The notes beneath the pieces are model-generated. The model did no database searches. It saw nothing but the letters and a program-made list of their open reading frames with translations, and was not told where the DNA came from. The position numbers were made by a program, and so were the translations under genes. From Sphingobacterium sp. ML3W (GTDB lineage: Bacteria; Bacteroidota; Bacteroidia; Sphingobacteriales; Sphingobacteriaceae), in NCBI RefSeq assembly GCF_000747525.1, contig NZ_CP009278.1, forward strand, positions 3,410,001 through 3,474,000: a stretch of DNA of 64,000 nt. Direction: 5' to 3'. Shown here piece by piece: positions 8,612-18,008 of the stretch (its first letter is position 1; every line of letters starts with the position of its first letter).

Positions 8612-8761
8612 AACTCCTGTAAACTACTCTTTATAAGCTACTTTGGGCTTTATTAATCTTTTTCAACAAAAAAAAGAAATAGGATTTTAAAGGAAAACCA
8701 TTGCTAATTTTTAAATAGCAATGAAAATCTCTTATATTTAGCATTTATATCAAAGTATAAA

Positions 8762-10423
8762 GTGTTGAGAAATTTATCCTATTTATTCGTATTTCTTTTT
8801 TTACTCCCTTTTATTACAAAGGCACAATTATTATCCAACAAAGAAGAGTTTTCCCGTAAAGATTCATTACGAGGTCAATTGACCCCATTAAGGACGTGTT
8901 ATGATGTCACTTATTATCATCTTGACATAGATGTTGATATCAAAAAAAGAAGTATTTCTGGGAATAACCTTATCAAATTTAAGACCTTAGCGGATTTCAA
9001 TCGTATTCAGATTGATCTATTTGACAATATGGCTATCGATAAGATTCTTTATAAAGGAAAAAAACTTAAATATACCCGTGAATTCAATGCTGTATTTATA
9101 GACTTCCCTTCACAAATCAAGGCAAAGAGTATAGATTCGATAAATGTCTATTTCTCTGGGGTTCCACATCAAGCGAATCGCGCGCCTTGGGATGGAGGAT
9201 TTGACTGGAAAAAAGACAGTAATGACAAACCCTGGATAGCGAGTGCAAATCAAGGTGTTGGAGCTAGTTTGTGGTGGCCTAATAAAGATCATCAATCTGA
9301 TGAACCCGATAGTGTCCTCATCTCGGTAACTGTCCCCAAAGATCTCATAAATGTTTCAAATGGTCGATTAAGAAGTGTTGAAACCATTGGCAAGAAAAAG
9401 TCCAAATTCAATTGGTTTGTCTCAAATCCCATAAACAATTACAACATTGCAATCAACATCGGAGACTATGTCCATTTTCAAGATAGTTTTAGCGGTGAAA
9501 AAGGTAAGCTAGATATTGATTACTACGTACTACGGGAAAATAAAAATCGGGCAAAACCACATTTCGAGGCGAATGTTAAACCGATGCTCAGCGCTTTTGA
9601 ATATTGGTTTGGCCCCTACCCTTTTTATGAAGACAGTTTCAAACTTGTAGAAACGTCTCACTTGGGTATGGAGCATCAAAGTGGTATAGCATATGGCAAT
9701 CGTTTTTTAAATGGCTATCTGGGCAGAGATGGGTCAGGTACAGGTTGGGGGCTCAAGTGGGATTTTATTATCATCCACGAAGCGGGACACGAATGGTTTG
9801 GCAATAACATCACTGCATCAGATATTGCTGACATGTGGATACACGAAAGCTTTACTAACTATTCGGAATCACTATATATTGACTACTATTTTGGTAAAAA
9901 AGCGGGTCAGGAATACCTCCACGGAAACCGTCGAAGCATACAAAACAAAACACCTTTACAGGGACAGTATCATGTGAACAATGAAGGATCCGGAGATATG
10001 TACAACAAAGGTGGTGTACTGCACAATATGATCCGGACAATCATAGCTGACGACCATAAATGGCGCAACATTCTTCGTGGATTAAATTCAAAATTTTATC
10101 ATCAACAAGTTAATTACGATGATATAGTCAATTACATCAATCAAGAATCTGGTTTTAATTTCAGTTCAATATTTGAGCAATATGTAAAAACCACAGCCAT
10201 TCCAGTTCTCATAATCACGGATCAAGATGATGGAAAAATCAAAGCAAAATGGAAAAATACAGTTGATAATTTCGAAATGCCTATCTACATTGGAACAGCT
10301 GATAATAATTTAAAAGCAATTAATATCACGAATGACGATCAAACATTAAATATACCCAATCTATCAAAAGAAAATATAAAGATTGACACTTTTAATTACT
10401 ACATTGACGTTCAGAAAAATTAA
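8762..10423 (+). CDS. Secreted M1-family metallopeptidase (aminopeptidase N-like)
   Basis: The 553-residue protein begins with a signal peptide (LSYLFVFLFLLPFITKAQ). The N-terminal beta-sandwich domain of M1 enzymes follows (YHLDIDVDIKKRSISGNN). The substrate-binding GxMEN motif appears as LGMEHQSG. The zinc site is HEAGHEW at about residue 339, with the downstream glutamate in HESFTNYSE. The enzyme should cut N-terminal residues from peptides in the periplasm or outside. It lacks the long C-terminal ERAP-like domain of the classical 870-residue enzyme, which is common for Bacteroidota. The start is read as GTG; no in-frame ATG lies nearby upstream. It is a single gene, ahead of the mreB promoter. 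Confidence 0.9.
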   Translation: MLRNLSYLFVFLFLLPFITKAQLLSNKEEFSRKDSLRGQLTPLRTCYDVTYYHLDIDVDIKKRSISGNNLIKFKTLADFNRIQIDLFDNMAIDKILYKGKKLKYTREFNAVFIDFPSQIKAKSIDSINVYFSGVPHQANRAPWDGGFDWKKDSNDKPWIASANQGVGASLWWPNKDHQSDEPDSVLISVTVPKDLINVSNGRLRSVETIGKKKSKFNWFVSNPINNYNIAINIGDYVHFQDSFSGEKGKLDIDYYVLRENKNRAKPHFEANVKPMLSAFEYWFGPYPFYEDSFKLVETSHLGMEHQSGIAYGNRFLNGYLGRDGSGTGWGLKWDFIIIHEAGHEWFGNNITASDIADMWIHESFTNYSESLYIDYYFGKKAGQEYLHGNRRSIQNKTPLQGQYHVNNEGSGDMYNKGGVLHNMIRTIIADDHKWRNILRGLNSKFYHQQVNYDDIVNYINQESGFNFSSIFEQYVKTTAIPVLIITDQDDGKIKAKWKNTVDNFEMPIYIGTADNNLKAINITNDDQTLNIPNLSKENIKIDTFNYYIDVQKN

Positions 10424-10553
10424 TTTCGGAGTTAAAACATAAGAAAATGCTTAATTAAACGTTTACTTGTTATCAACTTAAAGCTCCACAAAAGAGTTCT
10501 AAATTATCAATAAAAAAAATCAAGACTTACACACAAAAACTAATAATTTTTAG

Positions 10554-10561
10554 TAGGTTTG
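10554..10561 (+). promoter_or_regulatory. Candidate mreB promoter, -7 box TAGGTTTG
   Basis: TAGGTTTG fits the Bacteroidota -7 consensus TAnnTTTG and lies 34 bp before the mreB start. I see no TTTG at the expected 19-21 bp spacing, so the call rests on one box only. Confidence 0.4.
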
Positions 10562-10594
10562 CATATTCATAAAAAGTAGCTTAAAATACAGCAA

Positions 10595-11620
10595 ATGGGT
10601 TTATTTAACTGGTTTACACAAGAAGTTGCCATCGATTTAGGTACCGCAAATACCTTAATCATCTATAATGACAAAGTAGTAGTTGATGAACCTTCAATTG
10701 TAGCTTTTGATCGTACGACTAACAAAGTAATTGCAATCGGACGTCAGGCAATGCAAATGGAGGGTAAGACACACGATAATATAAAAACAGTACGTCCCCT
10801 TCGGGATGGTGTTATTGCTGATTTCACTGCCGCTGAACATTTGATTCGTGGTATGGTGAAATTAGTTAACAATGGTAAAAGTTGGTTCTTTCCTTCTTTA
10901 AGAATGGTTGTTTGTATTCCTTCAGGAATTACTGAAGTAGAAAAGCGTGCCGTACGTGATTCTGCAGAAATTGCAGGTGCAAAAGAGGTTTATTTGATTC
11001 ATGAGCCAATGGCAGCAGCTGTAGGTATCGGAATCGATGTTGAAGAACCAATGGGTAATATGATTATTGATATTGGTGGGGGAACTACAGAAATTGCAGT
11101 AATAGCGCTTTCTGGGATTGTTTGTGATCAATCAATCCGTGTCGCTGGTGATAATTTCGATTCGGATATTGTTCAATACATTCGTAGACAGCATAATATC
11201 ATGATTGGTGAGCGTACTGCGGAAAAGATTAAAATTGAAGTTGGAGCTGCTCTACCTGAGTTGCAGGATCCACCTGAAGATTTCGCTGTTCAGGGTCGTG
11301 ATCTTATGACCGGTATTCCTAAGCAGATCACTGTATCGTATACCGAAATTGCACATTGTTTGGATAAATCTATTTCGAAAATTGAGGAAGCAATTTTGAA
11401 GGCATTGGAAATCACTCCTCCAGAATTATCTGCAGATATCTATCAAACGGGAATATACTTGACTGGTGGAGGTGCTTTATTGAGAGGTTTAGATCGCAGA
11501 ATTCAGGCTAAAACAAAATTACCGGTACATATCGCTGAAGATCCTCTTCGCGCAGTTGTACGTGGTACGGGAATAGCATTGAAGAATATCGGAAGATTTA
11601 AATTCTTAATGCAATCATAA
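10595..11620 (+). CDS. mreB: Rod shape-determining protein MreB
   Basis: The 341-residue protein is a bacterial actin homologue of normal length. The actin-fold motifs are clear: phosphate-1 loop AIDLGTANTLIIY near residue 14, phosphate-2 loop IDIGGGTTEIAVIA near 160, and adenosine motif LTGGGALLRGLD near 290. It polymerises along the inner membrane and positions the elongation peptidoglycan machinery. mreC, mreD, mrdA and rodA follow in the same direction, the classical elongasome cluster. A hairpin after mreB suggests that it is made in excess over the downstream membrane proteins. Confidence 0.98.
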   Translation: MGLFNWFTQEVAIDLGTANTLIIYNDKVVVDEPSIVAFDRTTNKVIAIGRQAMQMEGKTHDNIKTVRPLRDGVIADFTAAEHLIRGMVKLVNNGKSWFFPSLRMVVCIPSGITEVEKRAVRDSAEIAGAKEVYLIHEPMAAAVGIGIDVEEPMGNMIIDIGGGTTEIAVIALSGIVCDQSIRVAGDNFDSDIVQYIRRQHNIMIGERTAEKIKIEVGAALPELQDPPEDFAVQGRDLMTGIPKQITVSYTEIAHCLDKSISKIEEAILKALEITPPELSADIYQTGIYLTGGGALLRGLDRRIQAKTKLPVHIAEDPLRAVVRGTGIALKNIGRFKFLMQS

Positions 11621-11644
11621 TTGCCACGTCATAAGATTACACAT

Positions 11645-11679
11645 GCGATATAGTTGATTTTTCACTATATCGCTTCTTT
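11645..11679 (+). terminator. Hairpin between mreB and mreC
   Basis: GCGATATAGT pairs exactly with ACTATATCGC over a 9-base loop, and TTCTTTATT follows. It would act as a partial terminator, giving more mreB than mreC transcript. Confidence 0.55.
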
Positions 11680-11709
11680 ATTAAATAGCAAAGCAATAAT
11701 AATTAAAAA

Positions 11710-12549
11710 ATGAAATCCCTCTGGTTATTCCTTAGACGTTACAACGCTTTCTTTTGGTTTATCCTATTTTTTGGATTTTCGATGTTCCTGGTTGTCACCA
11801 ATAACACCTTTCAACGCGCTAGTGCACTGAACTCATCAAATAGTTTCATAGGTAATATCTATGAAAAGATAAATTCTTGGAAAAGTTATCTTTCACTAAC
11901 GGAAACCAATGATGGATTGGTTAAAGAAAATGCTAATTTAAGAGCTAAATTAGAGAACTACCTGACTACAGATAGTGTTAAGATGCTACAACCTGCTATT
12001 GATAGTAGCGATTTTGGACGTTATGAATTTATCACCGCAAGTGTCATCAACAACAGTATCCACCGTAAAAGCAATTACTTAACTTTAAGTAAGGGATCTT
12101 TGGACGGTATAGAAAAAGGGATGGGAGTACTCGCTCCTAATGGTGTAGTAGGTATTGTTCTTAATGTAACACCACATTTTTCTACAGTTCAATCGCTCCT
12201 TCATCCAGACACTAAAATTTCTGTTACTTTAGACCATAGTGATGTCTTTGGTTCATTAGTATGGGGAAACAATGTAGATTATAGATTTGCAATGGTTAAA
12301 GAAATCCCAAACCATGTTAAAGTTAAAACTGCAGAAAAAGTCTTTACATCAGATTATTCCGGGCATTTTCCTAAAGGTATTCTAGTGGGAGCTGTCGTAG
12401 AAACGGGGATCTCTTCTGGCGATTCTTTTCTGGACTTAAGAATTTTATTAAGCACCAATTTTTCAAATCTGGATCATGTATATGTCGTTAAAGATCGATT
12501 AGCAAAAGAATTAAAACAATTAGAAGAAACGAATCAGGACAATGGCTAG
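11710..12549 (+). CDS. mreC: Rod shape-determining protein MreC
   Basis: The 279-residue protein has a short cytoplasmic N-terminus and one membrane span (FFWFILFFGFSMFLVV). A coiled coil follows (NDGLVKENANLRAKLENYL), then the periplasmic beta-domain with the family text TLSKGSLDGIEKGMGVLAPNG (motif region about residues 118-140) and VGIVLNVTPHFSTVQSLL. MreC links MreB filaments to PBP2 and RodA in the periplasm. The last codons overlap mreD by 8 bp, so translation is probably coupled. Confidence 0.95.
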   Translation: MKSLWLFLRRYNAFFWFILFFGFSMFLVVTNNTFQRASALNSSNSFIGNIYEKINSWKSYLSLTETNDGLVKENANLRAKLENYLTTDSVKMLQPAIDSSDFGRYEFITASVINNSIHRKSNYLTLSKGSLDGIEKGMGVLAPNGVVGIVLNVTPHFSTVQSLLHPDTKISVTLDHSDVFGSLVWGNNVDYRFAMVKEIPNHVKVKTAEKVFTSDYSGHFPKGILVGAVVETGISSGDSFLDLRILLSTNFSNLDHVYVVKDRLAKELKQLEETNQDNG

Positions 12550-13057
12550 AATATTATTATTTAATATCATTCGATTTATAGTACTTATAAGTATGCAGGT
12601 ATTTTTATTTAAAAATATTGGCTATTATAATCTAGCGACTCCATTTCCTTATATTCTAATAATCTTCCTCCTTCCTACTGGAATGCCAAACTTTGTTTTG
12701 TTTTCCATTGCTTTATTAACAGGCTTGGCTGTCGATACTTTTTATGATACATTAGGTGTAAATGCAGCTGCATGCATCGCATTAGCTGCGTATCGTGTAT
12801 TTTTCTTAAAGATTACGATAGAAAACGATATGGATAGTTTCATTACACCCATATTAGGTGAGATGAATTTTAAATGGTTTTTATCGTACACCTTTTTTGG
12901 AACTCTAATCCATCATTTCGTACTGATTTTGTTGGAAACATTCAGTTTCAAACACTTCCAATATACACTAGCAACTATTGGTTTAAGTTGTATCTTTACA
13001 ATGGCTATTTTACTCATATTCAGTTTTCTTTTTTACAAGAAGAAGAGTAGGATCTAA
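12542..13057 (+). CDS. mreD: Rod shape-determining protein MreD
   Basis: This 171-residue protein is almost wholly membrane-embedded, with about five hydrophobic segments (IRFIVLISMQVFLFKNIG, YILIIFLLP, FVLFSIALLTGLAVDTF and so on). The DTFYDTLGVNAAACI segment is the typical MreD signature region. The family is poorly conserved, so position between mreC and mrdA weighs heavily. It is an inner-membrane component of the elongasome. Confidence 0.9.
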   Translation: MARILLFNIIRFIVLISMQVFLFKNIGYYNLATPFPYILIIFLLPTGMPNFVLFSIALLTGLAVDTFYDTLGVNAAACIALAAYRVFFLKITIENDMDSFITPILGEMNFKWFLSYTFFGTLIHHFVLILLETFSFKHFQYTLATIGLSCIFTMAILLIFSFLFYKKKSRI

Positions 13058-13093
13058 TCGTACCGAAAGGTAAAAAATAGGACATAAAAATCT

Positions 13094-15070
13094 ATGAATA
13101 GTTTTTTTGCACGTAAATTCGTTATCCAGGGCATTATTATTAGTATTGCAATATTAATAATAGCTAGGCTATTCTACCTTCAAATTATCGATGATTCTTA
13201 TATACATTCTGCAAACAGTAATGTGATGCGGAAAGTTATCGTATATCCTGCTCGTGGTGTCATATTAGACCGAGAAGGTCAGGTTTTAGTCCAAAATGAG
13301 CCTGTATATGACTTAATGGTTACACCTAGAGAAGCGAAGGATATAGACACGGCATTGTTATGTCAATTAATTAATATTGATAAGGAAGGCTTTATAAAGC
13401 GTATGAATAAAGCAAAGGCACATTCACCTTATCGTGCTTCTGCGTTCGAAAAACAGTTATCCTCTCGCACCTATGCGCATTTACAAGAATATTTATATCG
13501 CTTTAGGGGATTCTATGTACAAAATAGAACTGTCCGCAGTTATCCGGATAGTATAGCGGCCCAGTTTCTAGGATACGTTAATGAGGTAAATGAGAAAGAT
13601 ATTGAAAGATCAAATAGTTTTTATCGCCCTGGAGATTATATAGGTCGAACAGGTGTTGAACGTTCTTACGAAGATTTATTGCGCGGAAAAAGAGGTGTTA
13701 AAAATCTAATGGTCGATGCATTAAATAGACCGAAAGGTGTATTTATGGAAGGCCGATATGATACTTTAGCGGTTGCTGGTGAAGGATTGGTATCGTCTTT
13801 AGATAGAGAATTACAAATCTTAGGTGAAAAACTGATGAAGAATAAGATGGGTTCTATTGTGGCAATTGAACCTTCTACCGGAGAAATTCTTGCATACGTG
13901 AGTAGCCCTAGTTACAATCCCAATGATATGGTTGGGCGCGAAACAGGTAATAATTTAATGAAATTATTAAAAAACAAAAGTAATCCACTTTTTAATCGAC
14001 CTATTCAGGCATCTTACCCGCCAGGTTCCGTCTTCAAGGTTGTGGCAGCCCTTACTGCTCAGCAAGCTGGTGTTATTGATGAAAACACCAACTTCTTTTG
14101 TGCGCATGGCTATCGTTATGGAGGAGGTAGAGCTGTCATGGGATGCACGCATTACCATGGTCCTACTTCGCTAATACAATCAATTCAAGTCTCTTGCAAC
14201 ACCTACTATGGTTACACGTTTGCAAAAATGATTGATTCACGTGGTCTTTCCGGTCCTAAAGCTTATGATTTATGGTACGAAGCAATTTCAAAATTCGGTA
14301 TTGGTCATCCACTGGGTATTGATCTACCTGGTGAAAAAGGAGGCTTATTGTACAAATCAGATTATTTCACCAAAAGGTACGGAAATGATAAGTGGCGTTC
14401 ATCATTTAATATTTCATTGTCCATTGGTCAGGGAGAAATGGGGGTTACTCCCCTTCAAATGGCGAACATAATGGCTATTGTTGCAAATAGAGGGTTTTAC
14501 TATCGACCGCATTTAATAAAGGGAATTGGAGATAAAAAGATAGTCAAGGAAGAGTTTACAGAAAAAATATCTGCCGGCGTAGATGCTAAATATTATACAC
14601 CTATTATAGAAGGCTTAAGTAGAGCAGTCAATATGGGAGGAGGAACCGCTTTTGCAAATAGAATAGCAGATATCGAAATGTGTGGTAAAACGGGTACAGC
14701 GCAAAATCCACATGGTGAAGATCATGCTGTATTTTTTGCTTTTGCACCTAGAGATAATCCTAAAATTGCTATTGCTGTATTTGTTGAAAACGCAGGGTAT
14801 GGAGGTGTTTGGGCTGGTCCAATTGCGAGTATGATGGTGGAAAAATACATTAAAGACACCATTACTATGCCCAAGCATATCCAAGATCGTATATACAATG
14901 CCAACTTCATGCCTGTTCAAAAAGTTGAAGTCAAAAAGACAGAAGTAAAAAAGGCAACAGATTCAACTAAAAGTAAGCAGGATACTACGAAAAATATAAC
15001 CCGCATAACAGCAGCAATTCCACAAGAGTATAGTTTTTATCATAACGTTGTAAAGAGAGTTCATGAATAA
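13094..15070 (+). CDS. mrdA: Penicillin-binding protein 2 (elongation transpeptidase)
   Basis: The 658-residue class B PBP has an N-terminal membrane anchor (GIIISIAILIIARLFYLQII). The pedestal domain includes PARGVILDREGQVLVQNEP and the GRTGVERSYEDLLRG motif. The transpeptidase domain follows, with active-site SVFK near residue 312, SCN in QVSCNTYYG, and KTGT near 531. It cross-links peptidoglycan during lateral growth with RodA as glycosyltransferase partner. The C-terminus carries an extra Lys/Thr-rich tail (KVEVKKTEVKKATDSTKSK). The stop overlaps the rodA start by 8 bp. Confidence 0.96.
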   Translation: MNSFFARKFVIQGIIISIAILIIARLFYLQIIDDSYIHSANSNVMRKVIVYPARGVILDREGQVLVQNEPVYDLMVTPREAKDIDTALLCQLINIDKEGFIKRMNKAKAHSPYRASAFEKQLSSRTYAHLQEYLYRFRGFYVQNRTVRSYPDSIAAQFLGYVNEVNEKDIERSNSFYRPGDYIGRTGVERSYEDLLRGKRGVKNLMVDALNRPKGVFMEGRYDTLAVAGEGLVSSLDRELQILGEKLMKNKMGSIVAIEPSTGEILAYVSSPSYNPNDMVGRETGNNLMKLLKNKSNPLFNRPIQASYPPGSVFKVVAALTAQQAGVIDENTNFFCAHGYRYGGGRAVMGCTHYHGPTSLIQSIQVSCNTYYGYTFAKMIDSRGLSGPKAYDLWYEAISKFGIGHPLGIDLPGEKGGLLYKSDYFTKRYGNDKWRSSFNISLSIGQGEMGVTPLQMANIMAIVANRGFYYRPHLIKGIGDKKIVKEEFTEKISAGVDAKYYTPIIEGLSRAVNMGGGTAFANRIADIEMCGKTGTAQNPHGEDHAVFFAFAPRDNPKIAIAVFVENAGYGGVWAGPIASMMVEKYIKDTITMPKHIQDRIYNANFMPVQKVEVKKTEVKKATDSTKSKQDTTKNITRITAAIPQEYSFYHNVVKRVHE

Positions 15071-16328
15071 CCAAAAAAATAGTTTTTTCGGAAAAATAGA
15101 TTGGTTAACCATTTCTTTGTGGCTTGCGCTATGTATAATTGGCTTGTTCAATATTCATGCGGCTGTATATGACCCAGAAAATCCAGGTCTATTTAATATG
15201 GCAACCAAATATGGGAAACAGTCTATGTATATTGCTTCGGCTTTAATACTAGGCATAACTATATTAATTATTGATGCAAAATTTTTCAGTTCAGCATCGC
15301 CTATCATTTACGCTTTTGTTATTCTATTATTAATTGCAGTACTAGTCATTGGTAAAAACGTAGGAGGTAATCAAGCATGGATTGATTTGGGTTTTTTTAG
15401 ACTTCAGCCTTCCGAATTTGGAAAACTTGCTACCTGTCTACTTTTGGCAAATTATCTTAGCTCACAAAGCAATAAAAACCCGAATCTACACACACTTGCA
15501 ATCGGTTCTGGTATTGTTCTATTTCCTGTATTTTTAGTTATGCTCCAGCCAGATACTGGTTCTGCATTAGCTTTCTTTTCCTTAATATTTGTCTTTTACA
15601 GAGAGGGTTATGTTAATAATAATTTCCTGCTTTTTGGTGGATTATGTATCGTCCTATTCGTAGCGGCTTTATTAGTTAATGCATGGATACTAATTGGTAT
15701 ACTTGCCATTATTGCTGCATTTTTCATGTGGACTTTTAGAAAGAAGAGAAAACATCTGATTAATTTAGGAATTCTTTTTGCTGTTTCTTCTGTTTTCATA
15801 CTATGTGTGGATCTTGTCTATAACCATGTTTTACAATCCCACCAAAGAAACCGTATTGACATCATCCTAGGAAAAATGGATGATCCTAGAGGCCAAGGTT
15901 ATAATTTAAATCAATCCAAAATTGCTATTGGATCTGGTCAATTTTGGGGTAAAGGATATCTTCAGGGCACACAGACTAAATATAACTTTGTTCCAGAACA
16001 AAGTACCGATTTTATATTTTGTACTGTAGGAGAAGAATGGGGATTTGTAGGTTCTATCTTTCTGATTGGTATATACTTAACACTGCTACTGCGTATTATT
16101 CATATCGCAGAACGCCAACGCTCTGCCTTTGCCAGGATTTATGCCTATGGTGTAGCTTCTATCCTATTCTTCCATTTTTTCATTAATATAGGAATGACCA
16201 TTGGAATTGTACCAGTTATTGGTATACCACTACCATTCATTAGTTATGGTGGATCTTCTTTATGGAGTTTTACCATATTATTATTTATTATGTTAAAGTT
16301 TGATTCCAATAGAAAAGGAATTGTGTAA
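15063..16328 (+). CDS. rodA: Rod shape-determining protein RodA (SEDS glycosyltransferase)
   Basis: The 421-residue protein has about ten membrane spans and the SEDS-family motifs: AWIDLGFFRLQPSEFGKL, MLQPDTGSALAF, GYNLNQSKIAIGSGQFWGKG (partial), FVPEQSTDFIFCTVGEEWGF and the C-terminal PFISYGGSSLW. It polymerises glycan strands from lipid II together with PBP2. The loop around residues 215-270 is longer and more basic than in enterobacterial RodA, as is common in Bacteroidota. The last nine codons form one arm of a perfect inverted repeat that spans the stop codon. Confidence 0.96.
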   Translation: MNNQKNSFFGKIDWLTISLWLALCIIGLFNIHAAVYDPENPGLFNMATKYGKQSMYIASALILGITILIIDAKFFSSASPIIYAFVILLLIAVLVIGKNVGGNQAWIDLGFFRLQPSEFGKLATCLLLANYLSSQSNKNPNLHTLAIGSGIVLFPVFLVMLQPDTGSALAFFSLIFVFYREGYVNNNFLLFGGLCIVLFVAALLVNAWILIGILAIIAAFFMWTFRKKRKHLINLGILFAVSSVFILCVDLVYNHVLQSHQRNRIDIILGKMDDPRGQGYNLNQSKIAIGSGQFWGKGYLQGTQTKYNFVPEQSTDFIFCTVGEEWGFVGSIFLIGIYLTLLLRIIHIAERQRSAFARIYAYGVASILFFHFFINIGMTIGIVPVIGIPLPFISYGGSSLWSFTILLFIMLKFDSNRKGIV

Positions 16329-16356
16329 AAGCAATTCCTTTTCTATTGGAATCAAA
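16299..16356. repeat. Perfect 25-bp inverted repeat across the rodA stop codon
   Basis: The arms 16299-16323 and 16332-16356 are exact reverse complements and enclose an 8-base loop that contains the TAA stop. The left arm encodes the last residues of RodA (FDSNRKGIV). There is no T-run after the right arm, so it is not an ordinary intrinsic terminator although it must fold strongly in RNA. It may protect the operon 3' end from exonucleases; this is inference. Confidence 0.75.
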
Positions 16357-16521
16357 TAGCTCTAAAATTAATCCAATAACGCTATCAACCAAAACCATTG
16401 GTCATATTGACAATACATGATCAAAGTACGCAACAATCATAATTTCTGCAATATTTAATGGAAGCAAAGTCAAATAGAAAGTAATGAAGTCTTATTCCAT
16501 ATATTTATCTTGTATACCTCG

Positions 16522-17139
16522 TCATATCGTTCTTAAATAACAAAGTGTACAATTATCTATTTTATCAAAACGAGCGATTACAGAATTGACCTGCATTTTT
16601 CGAACTTCCACTTCCATATAACACCTATTGTCGAAAACTTGTTTACTGACGGTAATATTTTCTTCTTTTACCACACGCATGACGTCATTCATTGCTAAAT
16701 AGTCAAATTCAATCTTATAAATATCATTAACTGTTTTCTCGACAATATTTAGCCCTGCTAAAACTTCTTGGGTTGCTGTTTTATAAGCATTTATCAGTCC
16801 CGGTACACCTAATAGTGTTCCGCCAAAATAACGGACTACCACAACAATAATATTTGTTACATCTTGTGACAACAACACATTCAATATAGGCCTTCCAGCG
16901 GTACCAGATGGTTCCCCATCGTCATTCAGTCGATAAACAGTTCGATCTGGACTCATACGGTAGGCCCAACAGTGATGACGCGCTTTTGGATGTAATACTT
17001 TTAATTCCCCGATGATTTCTTTTAATTGATCTTCATCCTTAAATGGGTAAGCATAAGCTATAAATTTACTTCCTTTATCGCGAAATATTCCTTCTCCACT
17101 ATCTTCAATGGTACGATATGTATCTTCAAATAAACTCAC
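16522..17139 (-). CDS. yigZ: YigZ/IMPACT family protein
   Basis: The 205-residue protein has the UPF0029/IMPACT N-terminal domain, seen in GEGIFRDKGSKFIAYAYP, the conserved HPKARHHCWAYR and the signature NDDGEPSGTAGRPILNVL, followed by VVVVRYFGGTLLGVPGL. The C-terminal ferredoxin-like domain (DUF1949-type) follows. Family members are suspected to act in translation control or proline-peptide handling, but the bacterial role is not settled. The 5' end overlaps the stop of the upstream transporter gene by 4 bp, so the two form an operon. Confidence 0.9.
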   Translation of the reverse strand: MSLFEDTYRTIEDSGEGIFRDKGSKFIAYAYPFKDEDQLKEIIGELKVLHPKARHHCWAYRMSPDRTVYRLNDDGEPSGTAGRPILNVLLSQDVTNIIVVVVRYFGGTLLGVPGLINAYKTATQEVLAGLNIVEKTVNDIYKIEFDYLAMNDVMRVVKEENITVSKQVFDNRCYMEVEVRKMQVNSVIARFDKIDNCTLCYLRTI

Positions 17140-18008
17140 AAATATGTAATGATTAAAACTGAGACAATAGAAAGTGCTAAACCTATTTTATTAATAAAAC
17201 TTAGCCTTTCTTTAAATAATAGAACGCCAACAATCGCTCCAACAGAGATAACACCAATATTCATTCCTGTAAATACTATGGAGGGGTTATCGGGAAGAGC
17301 ACGATGTGCTTTCATATAAAATAAGATATTTCCAAAATTAAAAAGTCCAAGTACAACTCCATAAAATAAAGATTTAAAAGAAAATACTTGCTTTTCAAAA
17401 ACTAAAAAATAAATCAGGAATAAAAATGCCACTACCGTCGATAATAGAAAAACGATAAACATTGAAGTCATATAAGGTATAGCCTGATGAAGTGCGATTT
17501 GTTTGAAAAGAATATCAATAATACCCATTCCAATAAACACAATAATGGGGTAGATTATACTTCCAATTCTATTTATTTGTGTCTTATTGTCTTTTTGCCA
17601 TCCAATAGAACATATTATAGCAAATAGACCTACAAGAATACCAATGCCCTTATTCCAAGTGATTACCTCAGAAAAAAGTATAAAAGACGCTAACAGAGGG
17701 ATAAATAAAGATAACCGCTGTGCAATTTCAGTTTTAACCAAACCTATATGTTGTAGGGTTAAGGCAATAAAGACAAAAAGAGTTGGAAGCAAGGTTGCCA
17801 ACGGAAAATACAATCCCCAGGGCATATTCGAAAATGTTATACCTTCCAATTTTGGTCCTAAAACGAAATAGGTTAGCATAGCTGCAACCGGGTAATTCCA
17901 AACAATAATTTGTTTTGTACTCAACTGCTGGAGTTTTGCAAACTTTAATAAGATGGCAACAGTAACGCTACACAAAACACTTAAAAGGACAAAAATCATA
18001 AACTTCAA
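17136..18008 (-). CDS. EamA/DMT-family membrane transporter
   Basis: The 290-residue protein has ten hydrophobic segments in two EamA-like halves, for example MIFVLLSVLCSVTVAILLKF, LFVFIALTLQHIGLVKTEIA and INKIGLALSIVSVLIITYL. Drug/metabolite transporters of this type export small metabolites or carry sugars and nucleotides; nothing shows the substrate. In the second half MKAHRALPDNPSIVFTGMNIG (in part) resembles the usual helix that opens the C-terminal EamA repeat. It is the first gene of a two-gene unit with yigZ. Confidence 0.8.
   Translation of the reverse strand: MKFMIFVLLSVLCSVTVAILLKFAKLQQLSTKQIIVWNYPVAAMLTYFVLGPKLEGITFSNMPWGLYFPLATLLPTLFVFIALTLQHIGLVKTEIAQRLSLFIPLLASFILFSEVITWNKGIGILVGLFAIICSIGWQKDNKTQINRIGSIIYPIIVFIGMGIIDILFKQIALHQAIPYMTSMFIVFLLSTVVAFLFLIYFLVFEKQVFSFKSLFYGVVLGLFNFGNILFYMKAHRALPDNPSIVFTGMNIGVISVGAIVGVLLFKERLSFINKIGLALSIVSVLIITYL

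Larger units (their letters stand above)
8338..8761. other. Gene-free gap with three tandem terminator-like hairpins
   Basis: No reading frame of note is present on either strand. The stretch contains three plus-strand hairpins followed by T-runs, given as separate entries, and a sequence TACATTTG at 8526-8533 that fits the TAnnTTTG promoter box but lacks a partner at -33. It lies at the edge of the mobile-element genes, so it may be the scar of lost genes or may hold short transcripts. Confidence 0.5.
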
